A stretch of DNA of 64,000 nucleotides from Streptomyces beigongshangae (GTDB taxonomy: Bacteria; Actinomycetota; Actinomycetes; Streptomycetales; Streptomycetaceae): assembly GCF_019710745.1 (NCBI RefSeq), contig NZ_JAHKJW010000021.1:88152-152151 (forward strand). The letters run 5' to 3'. Position 1 is the first letter of the stretch, and every line of letters begins with the position of its first letter. Shown piece by piece: positions 7,736 through 29,800 of the stretch. Both the position numbers and the translations under genes were made by a program. A model generated the notes under the pieces. That model worked only from the letters and a program-made list of their open reading frames with translations, did no database searches and was not told the DNA's origin.

Positions 7736-8512
7736 CTACGCCTGCGGCGGCACGATCAGCCGGGAGATCTCGGCGACGACCTCGCCGGCGCGCGGCGTCA
7801 GATAGAAGTGGTTGCCCTCGAAGACGCGGAGGGTGAACGGGCCCTCGGTGTGGCGGCGCCAGTCCTCGGCCTCGTCGATCGTGGTCAGCGGGTCGGCGTC
7901 GCCGAGGAAGGCGAAGAGCGGGCACGCGACGCGCGGGACACCGGCCGGCCGGTAGGTCTCGATGGCCTGGTAGTCGGCCCGCAGGGTCGGCAGGACCAGG
8001 CGCCGGGTCTCGGGGTCGGCGAAGACGGACGGATCGGTGCCGTTGAGCGCCTTGACGGAGGCGATGAGCGCCTCGTCGCCCTGGCGGTGGACCGTCTCGC
8101 CGCGGAACCGGGACGGGGCGCGGCGACCGGAGACGATCAGCCCGGCGGGGGACACGCCGTGCTCACGCTCCATCAGCAGGGCCACCTCGAAGGCGACCGC
8201 GGCCCCCATGCTGTGCCCGAAGAGCCAGGTCCGGTCGAGCCCGTCCCGCGGGAGCTCGCGGAAGGCGTGTGCCGCGAGGGCGTGGACGTCGGTGAGGGGC
8301 GGTTCCGTGTGCCGGTCCTGGCGCCCCGGGTACTGGACGGCGAGGACCTCGACCCGGCCGGCCAGTGCCCGCGAGACCGGGAAGTAGTAGCTCGCCGCGC
8401 CGCCCGCGTGGGGGAAGCAGATCATCCTCGGGGCCGCCGGGTCCGCCGGATGGAAATCGCGGATCCAGTCCGAGGCGTTGTAAGGGGAGCTGGAAGGGGA
8501 AGTGACAGACAT
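7736..8512 (-). CDS. Type II (editing) thioesterase of the PKS cluster
   Basis: A 258-residue alpha/beta hydrolase of the RifR/TylO thioesterase II family, which removes aberrant acyl groups from stalled PKS carrier domains. The family signature ICFPHAGGAASYYFP follows the N-terminus, the nucleophile elbow is GHSMG, the acid is in FLGDADPLT, and the base is the His of EGNHFYLT. The length is normal for the family. I start it at the ATG at 8512, with AAGGAA 7 bases upstream, rather than 14 codons earlier. It is transcribed away from PKS-A across a 284-base divergent promoter region, so it is the left-most cluster gene. It does not perform macrocyclisation, which belongs to the thioesterase domain fused to PKS-C. 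Confidence 0.88.
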   Translation of the reverse strand: MSVTSPSSSPYNASDWIRDFHPADPAAPRMICFPHAGGAASYYFPVSRALAGRVEVLAVQYPGRQDRHTEPPLTDVHALAAHAFRELPRDGLDRTWLFGHSMGAAVAFEVALLMEREHGVSPAGLIVSGRRAPSRFRGETVHRQGDEALIASVKALNGTDPSVFADPETRRLVLPTLRADYQAIETYRPAGVPRVACPLFAFLGDADPLTTIDEAEDWRRHTEGPFTLRVFEGNHFYLTPRAGEVVAEISRLIVPPQA

Positions 8513-8602
8513 CGGGCATTCCTTGGATCGGTCCGACTGAAGCCTCCGCCTCAAGCCTGCGCCCAGCGTTCATGTCCCCGGAGGGGACGGCAAGCCCTTA
8601 AC

Positions 8603-8617
8603 CGCCCCTAAGGGGCG
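8603..8617. promoter_or_regulatory. Palindrome CGCCCCTAAGGGGCG upstream of the type II thioesterase
   Basis: Perfect 7-bp arms around a single central A, 90 bases upstream of the thioesterase start. Each arm contains the CCCCT/AGGGG half-site that recurs as direct repeats at the other cluster promoters. Confidence 0.45.
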
Positions 8618-8697
8618 GGCCGTCGCGGGGCGCCGGGAGAAGCCGGGAGAAGCCCGGGGAAACCGCGAAACCGGAGCGGCCGGAACGGGCGGGCACG

Positions 8698-8743
8698 TTA
8701 GGGGCGATCAGGGGTTGGGGCCCCTCATCACCCTGCGTAGCGT
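8698..8743 (+). promoter_or_regulatory. Candidate activator site and -10 box for the PKS-A operon
   Basis: AGGGG (8700-8704) and AGGGG (8710-8714) form a direct repeat with 10-bp phasing, followed by GGGG and an inverted CCCCT (8721-8725). After a 23-base gap comes TAGCGT (8738-8743), a plausible -10 box without a good -35. This geometry suggests activator-dependent transcription. The start codon of PKS-A is 82 bases after the repeat. The same layout precedes the stand-alone ACP gene. Confidence 0.5.
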
Positions 8744-8796
8744 TCCCTGCAAGCGCGCGTCGAGGTGATCGACGCCATTCGACCCGGGGTGGCTTT

Positions 8797-11700
8797 GTGG
8801 GTGACCAGGAGAAACTTCTTGACTACCTCAAGCGCGCGACTACGGATCTGCGTGCAGCCCGTAGACGCATCGCGGAGATAGAGGAACGTGAGCGGGAACC
8901 CATTGCGATCGTCGCGATGGCGTGCCGCTACCCGGGCGGCGTGACCTCGCCCGAGGGCCTGTGGGACCTGGTCGACCGAGGGGTCGACGCGGTGTCGGAC
9001 TTCCCGTCCGACCGGGGCTGGGACGTCGAGGACATCTACGACCCGGAGCCCGGCAAGCCCGGGAAGACGGCGGCCCGCGAAGGCGGGTTCCTCTACGACG
9101 CGGGCGACTTCGACGCCGAGCTCTTCGGCATCAGCCCGCGCGAGGCCGTCGAGCTCGACGCCCAGCAGCGGCTGCTGCTCGAAGTGTCGTGGGAGGCGGT
9201 GGAGCGGGCCGGGATCGACCCGACCTCGCTGAAGGGCACCCCGACCGGCGTGTTCGCCGGGGTCATGTACCACGACTACGCGGGCGGCAGCAACGGCGGC
9301 AGCATCGTCTCGGGCCGCGTCGCCTACACGCTGGGCCTCGAAGGACCCGCGGTGACCCTGGACACCGCCTGCTCCTCGTCGCTGGTCGCCCTGCACACGG
9401 CGATCCGGTCACTGCGTGCGGGGGACTGCTCGCTCGCGCTGGCCGGCGGGGTGACGGTGATGTCGACCCCCGAGATGTTCGTCTACTTCAGCGAGCAGCG
9501 CGGCATGGCGACGGACGGCCGCTGCAAGTCCTTCGACGCGTCCGCCAACGGCATCGGCTGCTCCGAGGGCGTCGGGGTCCTGATGCTGGAGCGGCTCTCC
9601 GACGCACGGCGCAACGGCCACCCCGTACTGGCGGTGGTGCGCGGCACGGCGGTCAACCAGGACGGCGCCAGCAACGGCCTCACCGCACCCAACGGCCCCG
9701 CCCAGCAGCGCGTGATCCAGCAGGCCCTGGCCGACGCGAACCTGTCCGCGGCCGACGTGGACCTGATCGAGGCGCACGGCACGGGCACGACCCTGGGTGA
9801 CCCGATCGAGGCGCAGGCCCTGCTGGCGACGTACGGGCAGGACCGTACGGAGTCGCTGTGGCTGGGGTCGATCAAGTCGAACATGGGGCACACGCAGGCC
9901 GCGGCCGGCGTCGCGGGCATCATCAAGACGGTGCAGGCGCTGCGGCACGGCACGATGCCCAGGACCCTGCACGTGGACGAGCCGACGCCCCAGGTGGACT
10001 GGGAGGCGGGCGACGTCCGGCTGCTGACCGAGGCGCGGGAGTGGCCGCGCGGCGAGCGTCCGCGCCGGGCCGGGGTGTCCTCCTTCGGGATCAGCGGCAC
10101 CAACGCCCACGTCATCATCGAGGAGGCGCCGGCGGCGGCCGAGGAGGAACCGGCGGAACGCCGGGAACTGCCCGCCGTCCCGCTGGTGGTGTCCGCCAGG
10201 ACCCCCGCCGCGCTGCAGGCCCAGCTCGACCTGCTGGCCTCCGTCGACGGGGACGCCCTGGACGTGGCGTACTCGGCCGCGACGGGCCGTGCCCTGTTCG
10301 AGCACCGCGCGGTACGGGTCGGGTCCGAGACCGTGATCGGCTCGGTCACCGAGGGCAAGCTGGCCTTCCTGTTCACCGGCCAGGGCAGTCAGTGGGTCGG
10401 GATGGGCCGCGAACTGTACGAGACCTTCCCGGTGTTCGCGGCGGCGTTCGACGAGGTCTGCGCCCTGCTCGACGTGCGCGAGGTGATGTGGCACGACGAG
10501 GAGGCCCTGCGCCGCACCGAGTTCACCCAGCCCGCGATCTTCGCTCTGGAGGTGGCGCTGTTCCGGCTCGTGGAGTCGTGGGGCGTCAGGCCCGACCTGC
10601 TGGCCGGGCACTCCATCGGAGAGCTCGCGGCCGCGCACGTCGCCGGTGTGCTCACCCTGCAGGACGCGGCACGGCTGATCGGGGCACGGGGCCGGCTGAT
10701 GCAGCAACTGCCGTCCGGCGGGGCGATGGTGGCGGTGCAGGCGGCCGAGGAGGAGGTCGCGCCCCTGCTCGGTGACCGGGTGGGCATCGCGGCCGTCAAC
10801 ACGCCCGACTCCGTGGTGATCTCGGGCGCGGAGGACGCGGTGTCCGCGGTCGTCGAGCTGTTCACCGGCCGCAGGACCAGCCGGCTGAAGGTCTCGCACG
10901 CCTTCCACTCGCCGCTCATGGACCCGATGCTGGAGGACTTCCGCAAGGTCGCCGAGAGCGTCACGTACCACGAGCCGGTCATCCACCTCACCAAGGACGT
11001 GGGATCGGCGGAGTACTGGGTGCGGCACGTACGGGAGGCGGTGCGGTTCGCCGACGACGTGCGCAGCCTCCAGGAGCGCGGGGTCACCCGGTTCCTGGAG
11101 ATCGGCCCGGACAGCGTGCTGACCGCGATGGCGGGACAGAGCGCCGACGGCACGATGGCGGCCACCCTGCGCCGCGACCGGCCCAGCACGGAGAGCCTGT
11201 TCACCGGGGTCGGAAGGCTGTTCACCACCGGTGTCCCGGTCGACTGGAACGCCGTGTTCGACGGACGCGGCGCCCGCCGGGTCGACCTGCCCACCTACCC
11301 CTTCCAGCACAAGCGCTACTGGCGCACGGCCGAGAAGAGCCTCGCGTCCGCCGGGCTGGAGTCCGTCGAGCATCCCCTGCTGGGCGCGGGGGTCGCCCTG
11401 CCGGACGGCGGCGGGATCGTCCTCACCGGACGGCTCTCCGTGGCCGCCCAGCCCCGGCTCGCCGACCACGACGCCCTCGGCGTGGTCGTGGTGCCCGGAG
11501 AGGTGTTCCTGGAGCTGGCGCTGTTCGCCGCCGAGCGGACCGGCCACGGCCGGGTCGGGGAACTCGACGTCCACGCACCCCTGGTCATGGCCGACGCCGA
11601 GGACACCGTGACCCTGCGGGTGCTGGCCGACGAGGCCGGGACCGTCGGGGTGTACGCGCGCCGCGACGACCAGGCACCCTGGGTGAAGCACGCCACCGGC

Positions 11701-13674
11701 ACCCTGACCGCCGGGACCGGCGGAACCCCCTGGCCGCGTGACGACGAGACGTACGCCGCGCTGCTCGACGACGCGGCACGGGAAGCCGGCCTGTCCTCGG
11801 ACGGCGGACGGACCCTGGCCCACACCTGGCGCGGGGCGTCGGTGCAGCTCGACGGGGAGGGCCGTCCCGTCCTGTCGGTGGACTCCGTCGGGACCCGCGC
11901 CGTCTCCGCGGACGAGGTGCGCGCGTACACCGGTGGCCGCGAGTCGCTCTACCACCTCACCTGGCTCCCCGCCCCGGCCCCCGCCGCCGAGGCGCCCGAC
12001 CAGGTGCTCTACGAGTGCCCGCCGCCGGACGAGGCCACCCCGCAGGGGTTCCGCGCACTCGCCGGGCAGGTGCTCACCGCCGTCCGGCAGTGGCTGGCCG
12101 GCGAACGGTCCGCGTCCTCCCGGTTCGTGGTCGTCACCCGCGGCGCGACCGACGGCGGCGACCTCGGGCACGCGGCGGTGTGGGGCCTGGTGCGCGCCGC
12201 GGAGTCCGAGCACCCCGGCCGGTTCGTCCTGGTGGACCTGGAGGCCGGCGCCGAACTCCCCGAGGAGGCGCTGCGCCTCGACGAGCCCGAGATCGCCGTC
12301 CGCGACGGCGAGATCCTGGTGGCGAGGCTGGCCCGGGTCCCGGCGACGGACGCCGGGACCCCGGACTGGGGCGCGCACGGCACGGTCCTGGTGACCGGCG
12401 GCCTGAACGGACTCGGCGCCCTGACCGCCCGGCACCTGGCGTCCGGGCACGGCGTGAAGAGCCTCCTGCTGACCAGCAGGCGCGGCATGGACACGCCGGG
12501 CGCGGCCGAACTGGTGGCGGAACTGACCGGGGCCGGCGCCGAGGTGGAGGTGGCCGCCTGCGACGTCACCGACCGGGACGCCCTGGCCGCGCTGCTGGCC
12601 GAACGGCCCCTGACGGCCGTCGTGCACTCGGCCGGTGTGCTCGACGACGTGCTGATCGGGGAGCTGACCCCCGAGCGGCTGGACGCGGTCATGCGGCCGA
12701 AGGTGGACGCCGCCTGGCACCTGCACGAACTCACCCGCGACCACGGCCTCTCGGCGTTCGTGATCTTCTCGTCCGTGGCCGGCACGCTCGGTGGCGCCGG
12801 ACAGGCCAACTACGCCGCCGCGAACGCCTGGCTGGACGCCTTCGCCCGGCACCGCGCCGCCGAGGGACTGCCCGCGGTGACCCTCGGCTGGGGGCCCTGG
12901 ACCGAGGTCGGCGGCATGGCGGACCGGCTGGACGACGCCGAGCTGCGTCGGATGCAGCGCTCCGGGCTGTCGCCGCTGTCCCCGGACGAGGGGCTGGCGC
13001 TGCTGGACGCCGCGCTGCTGCCCGGACGGCCCCCGGCGGTGGTCCCGGTCCGGTTCGACCTGGCGGCGATGCGGACGCAGGCGGAGGCCGGGACGCTCTC
13101 CGCCGTGTTCGGCGCCCTGGTGCGCGTCCAGGCCCGCCGCGCCTCCGCAGGATCCGGCCGGGCCACCTGGGAGCGGCTGGCCGGACTGGACGAGGCGGAG
13201 CGCAGGAAGTTCCTGCTGGAGCTCGTCCGCGGCCATGTGGCCCGCGCCCTCGGGCACGGCGGCGGCGACGAGGTGGAACCGCACCGCGCGCTGAACGAAC
13301 TCGGCCTCACCTCCCTGGGGGCGGTCGAACTGCGCAACGCCCTCAACGCCGACAGCGGGCTGTCGCTGCCCCCGACCCTCGCCTACGACTACCCGACCTG
13401 CCTCGCCATCGCCGACCTCCTGTACGACGGGCTGCGGCCGGAGGAGACCGACCGGGTGGCGGAGCTGCTGGCCGAACTGAACCGGCTGGAGGCGGCCGTG
13501 GCCGACCTCGCGTCGGACGAGGAGGCCCACTCCAGGGTGACCGCCCGGCTCGAAGCGGTGTCACGGCGGGCGCGGGACGCCCGGAGCGGAGCGGACACAC
13601 CGGCCGACGGCGCGGTGCCCGCCTCCGACGACGAGCTGTTCGAGGTGCTGAACAAGGAACTGGGACTGTCCTGA
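8797..13674 (+). CDS. Modular PKS-A: one module, KS-AT(malonyl)-DH(truncated)-KR-ACP
   Basis: A 1625-residue PKS protein, GTG start. The N-terminal helix pair (residues 1-33, LLDYLKRATTDLR) is a class-1 docking domain. KS about 34-455 has Cys192, His327 and His365. AT about 520-820 has GHSIG (Ser606) and HAFH (701-704), which predict malonyl-CoA. The DH region (about 857-1048) keeps His891 in H-x3-G-x4-P but is about 90 residues shorter than its sisters and lacks the Y-G-P and H-P-A-L-L-D segment, so it should be inactive. KR about 1190-1380 has a TGGLNGLG cofactor loop, an LDD motif (B-type) and Tyr1339. The ACP serine is Ser1506. The acidic tail DDELFEVLNKELGLS is a class-1 donor dock. The module should leave a beta-hydroxyl, predicted as the C9-OH of the ring. 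It is the first gene of the rightward operon. Confidence 0.92.
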   Translation: MGDQEKLLDYLKRATTDLRAARRRIAEIEEREREPIAIVAMACRYPGGVTSPEGLWDLVDRGVDAVSDFPSDRGWDVEDIYDPEPGKPGKTAAREGGFLYDAGDFDAELFGISPREAVELDAQQRLLLEVSWEAVERAGIDPTSLKGTPTGVFAGVMYHDYAGGSNGGSIVSGRVAYTLGLEGPAVTLDTACSSSLVALHTAIRSLRAGDCSLALAGGVTVMSTPEMFVYFSEQRGMATDGRCKSFDASANGIGCSEGVGVLMLERLSDARRNGHPVLAVVRGTAVNQDGASNGLTAPNGPAQQRVIQQALADANLSAADVDLIEAHGTGTTLGDPIEAQALLATYGQDRTESLWLGSIKSNMGHTQAAAGVAGIIKTVQALRHGTMPRTLHVDEPTPQVDWEAGDVRLLTEAREWPRGERPRRAGVSSFGISGTNAHVIIEEAPAAAEEEPAERRELPAVPLVVSARTPAALQAQLDLLASVDGDALDVAYSAATGRALFEHRAVRVGSETVIGSVTEGKLAFLFTGQGSQWVGMGRELYETFPVFAAAFDEVCALLDVREVMWHDEEALRRTEFTQPAIFALEVALFRLVESWGVRPDLLAGHSIGELAAAHVAGVLTLQDAARLIGARGRLMQQLPSGGAMVAVQAAEEEVAPLLGDRVGIAAVNTPDSVVISGAEDAVSAVVELFTGRRTSRLKVSHAFHSPLMDPMLEDFRKVAESVTYHEPVIHLTKDVGSAEYWVRHVREAVRFADDVRSLQERGVTRFLEIGPDSVLTAMAGQSADGTMAATLRRDRPSTESLFTGVGRLFTTGVPVDWNAVFDGRGARRVDLPTYPFQHKRYWRTAEKSLASAGLESVEHPLLGAGVALPDGGGIVLTGRLSVAAQPRLADHDALGVVVVPGEVFLELALFAAERTGHGRVGELDVHAPLVMADAEDTVTLRVLADEAGTVGVYARRDDQAPWVKHATGTLTAGTGGTPWPRDDETYAALLDDAAREAGLSSDGGRTLAHTWRGASVQLDGEGRPVLSVDSVGTRAVSADEVRAYTGGRESLYHLTWLPAPAPAAEAPDQVLYECPPPDEATPQGFRALAGQVLTAVRQWLAGERSASSRFVVVTRGATDGGDLGHAAVWGLVRAAESEHPGRFVLVDLEAGAELPEEALRLDEPEIAVRDGEILVARLARVPATDAGTPDWGAHGTVLVTGGLNGLGALTARHLASGHGVKSLLLTSRRGMDTPGAAELVAELTGAGAEVEVAACDVTDRDALAALLAERPLTAVVHSAGVLDDVLIGELTPERLDAVMRPKVDAAWHLHELTRDHGLSAFVIFSSVAGTLGGAGQANYAAANAWLDAFARHRAAEGLPAVTLGWGPWTEVGGMADRLDDAELRRMQRSGLSPLSPDEGLALLDAALLPGRPPAVVPVRFDLAAMRTQAEAGTLSAVFGALVRVQARRASAGSGRATWERLAGLDEAERRKFLLELVRGHVARALGHGGGDEVEPHRALNELGLTSLGAVELRNALNADSGLSLPPTLAYDYPTCLAIADLLYDGLRPEETDRVAELLAELNRLEAAVADLASDEEAHSRVTARLEAVSRRARDARSGADTPADGAVPASDDELFEVLNKELGLS

Positions 13675-13731
13675 CGGACCCTGCCCCACCTCTGCCCGTA
13701 CCTCTGCCTGTGAACTTTTACGAATGGGTTG

Positions 13732-23868
<10,137 letters not shown>

Positions 23869-23875
23869 GGACACG

Positions 23876-26800
23876 ATGGCCGACACCGACCAGAAACTCG
23901 TCGCGGCGCTGCGCGCGTCGCTCAAGGAGACCGAGAACCTGCGGACGCGCAACCGCGCCCTGCAGGCAGCCTCCCGCGAACCGGTGGCGATCGTGGCGAT
24001 GAGCTGCCGCTACCCCGGCGCGGCCTCGCCCGAGCAGCTGTGGCAGCTGGTCGACGGCGGGACGGACGCCGTCTCACGGTTCCCGACCGACCGCGGCTGG
24101 GACGAGGCGGGCATCTACGACCCCGAACCCGGCAAGCCCGGCAAGACCTATGCCCGCGAGGGCGGGTTCCTGTACGACGCCGCCGAGTTCGACCCCGAGT
24201 TCTTCGGGATCGCGCCGAACGAGGCGCTGGTCATGGACCCGCAGCAGCGGCTGCTCCTGGAGGCGTCCTGGGAGGTCCTGGAGCGCGCGGGCATCGACCC
24301 GACCACGCTCAAGGGCAGTGCGACCGGTGTGTTCGCCGGGATGATGTACCACGACTACACCTACAACAACAGCACGGGCGCCCTCGCCTCCGGCCGGGTC
24401 GCCTACACCCTGGGGCTCGAAGGCCCCGCGGTCACCGTCGACACCGCCTGCTCCTCGTCCCTGGTCGCCCTGCACTGGGCGATCCAGGCCCTGCGGTCGG
24501 GCGAGTGCTCGCTCGCCCTCGTCGGCGGCGTGACGGTGATGGCGACGCCCGAGACGTTCATCGAGTTCAGCCACCAGCGCGGACTGGCGACCGACGGCCG
24601 CTGCAAGTCGTACGCGGACGCGGCCGACGGCACCGGCTGGGGCGAGGGCGTGGGCATGCTGCTCGTCGAGCGGCTGTCGGACGCCCGCCGCAACGGGCAC
24701 CCCGTGCTGGCCGTCGTCCGCGGGACGGCGATCAACCAGGACGGCGCGTCCAACGGCTTCAGCGCGCCCAATGGCCCCTCCCAGCAGCGGGTGATCAAGC
24801 AGGCGCTGGCCAACGCCCGGCTCTCCGCCGACCAGGTCGACCTGGTCGAGGGCCACGGCACGGGCACCACGCTCGGCGACCCGATCGAGGCACAGGCCCT
24901 GCTCGCCACCTACGGGCGCGACCGGGACCAGCCGCTGTGGCTCGGCTCCATCAAGTCCAACATCGGCCACACCCAGGCCGCCGCGGGCGTCGCGGGCATC
25001 ATCAAGGTGGTCCAGGCCATCCGGCACGGCGTCATGCCGCGCACCCTCCACGTGGACGAGCCGTCCGGACAGGTGGACTGGACGGCGGGCGAGGTCCGGC
25101 TGCTCACGGAGGCACGGCACTGGCCGGACGCAGGGCGTCCGCGCCGCGCGGGCGTCTCGTCCTTCGGCATCAGCGGCACCAACGCCCACGTGATCATCGA
25201 GGAGGCGCCGCCCACCGGGCCGGCCGGCGAATCGTCCACCGAGCCGGTCGCGGGGAAGGCCGCGCCGTCGGCCGCGACCACCGCGGGACCCCTCCTGTGG
25301 ACCCTGTCGGCCCGCAGCCCCGAAGCGCTGCGCGCCCAGGCCGAACGCCTCCACGCCCACCTGGCGGAACGGCCGGAGCTGGCCCCCGCGGACGTGGGCC
25401 TCTCGCTGGCGACGGGACGCGCGGCCCTCGAACACCGCGCGGCCGTCGTCGCCGACGACCGTACGGCCCTGCTCGCGGGCCTCACCGCACTGGCCGGGGG
25501 AACCCCCTCGCCCTCCGTCGTCACCGGCAAGAGGCACGAGGGGAAGACGGCCTTCCTGTTCACCGGCCAGGGGAGCCAGCGCCCCGGCATGGGCCGGGAG
25601 CTGTACGAGGCGTTCCCGGTGTACGCCGCCGCGTTCGACGCGGTGTGCGAGGCGACGGGGCTGCCCCTGCGGGACGTGGTGTGGGGCGAGGGGGAGACCC
25701 TCGGCCGTACGGAGTTCACCCAGCCGGCGATCTTCGCCCTGGAGGTGGCGCTGTTCCGGCTGCTGGAGTCCTGGGGGGTGCGCCCGGACTTCCTGGCCGG
25801 GCACTCCATCGGCGAGCTGGCGGCCGCGCACGTCGGGGGAGTGCTGGAGCTGGCGGACGCGGCACGGCTGATCACCGCGCGCGGACGGCTGATGCAGGCG
25901 CTGCCGGAGGGCGGCGCGATGGTGGCGGTCGAGGCCACGGAGGAGGAGGTGGCACCGCTGCTGACCGACGGGATGGGGATCGCCGCGGTCAACAGCCCCT
26001 CCTCGGTGGTGCTCTCCGGCGCCGAGGACGAGGTGGCCGCGGTCGCCGCACGGTTCGCCGGGCGCAAGATGAGCCGGCTGTCCGTGTCGCACGCCTTCCA
26101 CTCGCCGCTCATGGAGCCGATGCTGGAGGACTTCCGCAAGGTCGCCGAGAGCGTCACCTACCACCGGCCGGTGATCCGGCTGGCCAAGGACGTGACGTCG
26201 GCGGACTACTGGGTGCGGCACGTACGGGAGGCCGTGCGGTTCGCCGACGACGTACGGCGGCTGGCCGGCGAGGGCGTGACCCGGTTCCTGGAGATCGGGC
26301 CGGACGGCATCCTCACCGCCATGGCCCGGCAGACCGTGCCGGACGCCACCGCGGTGGCCGCCCTGCGCCGCGACCGCCCCGAGACCGGCACGCTGCTGAC
26401 GGCCCTCGCCCGCCTGCACACCACCGGCGCCCCACCGGACTGGACCGCGTTCTTCGCGGACCGGGCGGCCCGCCGCGTCGACCTGCCCACCTACGCCTTC
26501 CAGCGCAGCCGCTACTGGCTCCAGGAGCCGCTGAGCTGGGAGGGTGCCAACGCGGCGGCCATGGGCCTCACCGCGCTCGACCACCCCCTGCTGAGCGCCG
26601 AGATAGCGGTGCCCGGCGCGGACACCGTGGTCTTCACCGGGCGGCTGTCGACGGACACCCAGCCCTGGCTGGCCGACCACGAGGTGCTCGGCGCGACCCT
26701 GCTGCCGGGGACGGCGTTCGTCGAACTGGCCGTGCGGGCCGGTGACCAGGTCGGCCACCGGGTCCTGGAGGAACTGACCCTGCGGGCGCCGCTGGCCCTG

Positions 26801-29800
26801 CCCGAGGAGGGCGGCGTACGGCTGCGGCTGACGGTCGGGGCACCGGACGCGGACACGGGCCGGCGCCCCCTCGGTATCCACTCGCGCGAGGAGGACGCCG
26901 ACGACGGCACCGGCTGGACCCTGCACGCGGAAGGCGTACTGGCATCCGAAGATCCCGGCGCCCCCGGGGAGTCCGGCGTCCCGGCCTCCTTCGACCTGGG
27001 CGCATGGCCGCCGGACGAGACGGCGCGCATCGCCACCGAGGACGCCTACGAACGCTTCCGGGACCTCGGCTACGCGTACGGCCCGGCCTTCCAGGGGCTC
27101 AGGGCGGCCTGGCGCGTCGGCGACGAGACGTTCGCCGAGGTGGCGCTCGACGACGTCGGCGGCACCGAGAGCTTCGTCCTGCACCCGGCCCTGCTCGACT
27201 CCGCCCTGCACGCGGTCATCCTCGGCGCGGGCGAGGACGACGCGACGTCGCTGCCGTTCGCCTGGAAGGGCGTGCGGCTGCACGCCTCCGGCGCCACGGC
27301 CGCACGGGTGCGGCTGACGCCCGACGGCGAGGGCGGCACCCGCATCCTCGTCGCCGACGGCCAGGGCCGTCCCGTCGCCTCCGTGGAGGCGCTGCTCTCC
27401 CGGGAGGTGTCGGCCGAACAGCTGGCGTCCGCGCGCTCCCGGTCCGGCGACTCCCTCCTGCGCCTCGCCTGGACGCCCGTCACCGCCGGTGCGGCCGACG
27501 CCGACTGGACGCCGGTCACCGACCTCGCGCAGCTCTCCGGCCCCGTGCCCGCCACGGTCGCGCTGACGCTGCCCGGCGGTACGGGTGACACCGCCCAGGA
27601 CGTCAGGACCGTCACCGCCACGGTCCTGCGGGCCCTGCAGACATGGTTCGCGGACGAACGGTTCGCCGACAGCAGGCTCCTGGTCGTCACCCGCGCCGAC
27701 GAGCTCGCGCACGCCGGCGCGTGGGGCCTGGTCCGCGCCGCCCGCGCGGAGGACCCGCGGCGCCTGGCGCTGCTGGAGACGGACGACGGGGACCCGGAGA
27801 CGATCGGCCGCGCCGCCGCCTGCGACGAGCCCGAACTGCGGGCGCAGGACGGGCAGCTGCTGATCCCGCGGCTGACCCGCGCCCCGGCGGAACCCACGGG
27901 GGAAACCCCCTGGGACCGGCCCGGCACCGTGCTCGTCACCGGCGGCACCGGAGGGCTCGGCGCGCTCGTCGCCCGTCACCTGGTGACCCGGTACGGCGTC
28001 CGGGACCTGCTGCTCACCAGCCGCCGCGGCATCGACGCCGAAGGCGCCGCCGACCTGCACCGGGAACTGACCGGCCTCGGCGCGACGGTCGAGATCGCCG
28101 CGTGCGACGTGGCCGACCGGGACGCCCTGCGGACACTGCTGACCGGCCGCACCCTCGCCGCCGTCGTGCACACGGCCGGTGTGCTGGCCGACGCGCTCGT
28201 CGCCAACCTGACGCCGGACAGCCTCGAACGCGTACTGCGTCCCAAGGTGGACGGCGCGCTCAACCTGCACGACCTCACCCGCGACCAGGACCTGGGCGCC
28301 TTCGTGCTGTTCTCGTCGGCGGCCGGTGTGCTCGGCTCGCCCGGCCAGGGCAACTACGCCGCCGCCAACACGTTCCTCGACGCGCTCGCCCTGCGCCGCC
28401 GCGCCGAGGGACTGCCCGGACAGTCCCTCGCCTGGGGCCTGTGGGCGGAGACCGGCGGCATGGCGGGCGGTCTCGCGGAGGCCGACCTGCGGCGGCTGCG
28501 CCGCCAGGGCATGCCCGCGCTGTCCTCGGCCGACGGCCTCGCGCTGTTCGACGCGGCGACCGCGGGACCCGAGGCGGCCCCGGTCCTGATGGGCCTGGAC
28601 CTGCGGGTGCTGCGCGGCGGGTCCGAGGACGAACTGCCCGTGCTGCTGCGCGGCCTGGTCCCGGCCGGGCGGCGCCGCGCCGCGGGCCCCGACCCGCAGG
28701 CGCTGCGGCGCGAGCTGGCGGCCATGCCGCAGGAGCGCCGGGAGGCGGCCCTGCGCGACCTGGTGCTGGGCCTCGCCGCCACCGTGCTCGGACACGCGGG
28801 CCCCGAGGCGGTCGACCCCGACCGCGACTTCATGGAGACCGGGTTCGACTCGCTCACCGCGATGGAACTGCGCACCACGCTCAACGCCGCCACCGGGCTG
28901 ACACTCCCCACGATGGCGGTGTTCGACAGCAAGAACCCGGCGGGTCTGGCCCGCCTGGTCGCCGACGAACTGGCGTCCGGACCCGCCCGCGCCGACAGCC
29001 CCGCCGCCGAGGCCCCGGCTGACCGGGAGGAGACCGTGACCGAGCTGTTCCGCCAGGCGGTCCGGGACGGCGACACCTCGGGCGGGATGACCCTGCTGGC
29101 GGCGGTCGCCGCCCTGCGGCCCCGGTTCTCCTCGCCGGCCGGCCTCGGCCGCCTCCCGAGGGCGGTGCAGATGGCCGACGGCCCGCGCCGCCCCCGGCTG
29201 ATCTGCCTGGCCACGCCCATGGCGGCCGGCGGTGTGCACCAGCACGCGCGGCTGGGCTCGGAGTTCCGCGACATCCGGCACGTGTCGGCGATGCCGCTGC
29301 CCGGGTTCCAGCGCGACGAACCGCTGCCCGAGTCCGCCGAGGCGCTGGCGCGGGTCCTGGGCGAGGCCGTGCTGGAGGCGGCCGAGGGCGAGCCGTTCGT
29401 CCTGCTCGGCTACTCCTCCGGCGGCCTCATCGGGCACGTCCTCGCCCGCCACCTGGTGGAGGAGGTCGGGGCACCGCCCGCCGGACTCGTCCTCGTCGAC
29501 ACCTTCCGCGTCGAGGACACGGCGATGGACGTCGGATTCGGCCGCCTGATGGGCGAGGTGCTGACGATGGAGTCGACCTTCGGCAGCTACGACGCCACCC
29601 GCCTGTCCGCGATGCCCTACTACTTCCAGCAGGTACTGGCGGACTTCGACCCCGTCCCCCTGCCCGTGCCGACCCTGTTCGTCCAGGCGTCCGAGCCGTT
29701 CGTCGAACCGCCCGAGGGCGTCGACCCGGCACAGCTGCGGGCCCGGCCCTGGGACCCCGCGCACACCCTGCGCACCGTCGAGGGCCACCACTTCTCCCTC

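Noticed and set aside
8797..13674. PKS-A as the loading protein because it is the first gene of the operon
   Set aside because: It begins with an inter-protein docking helix and a normal KS with active-site Cys. The protein starting with a bare ACP is PKS-E.
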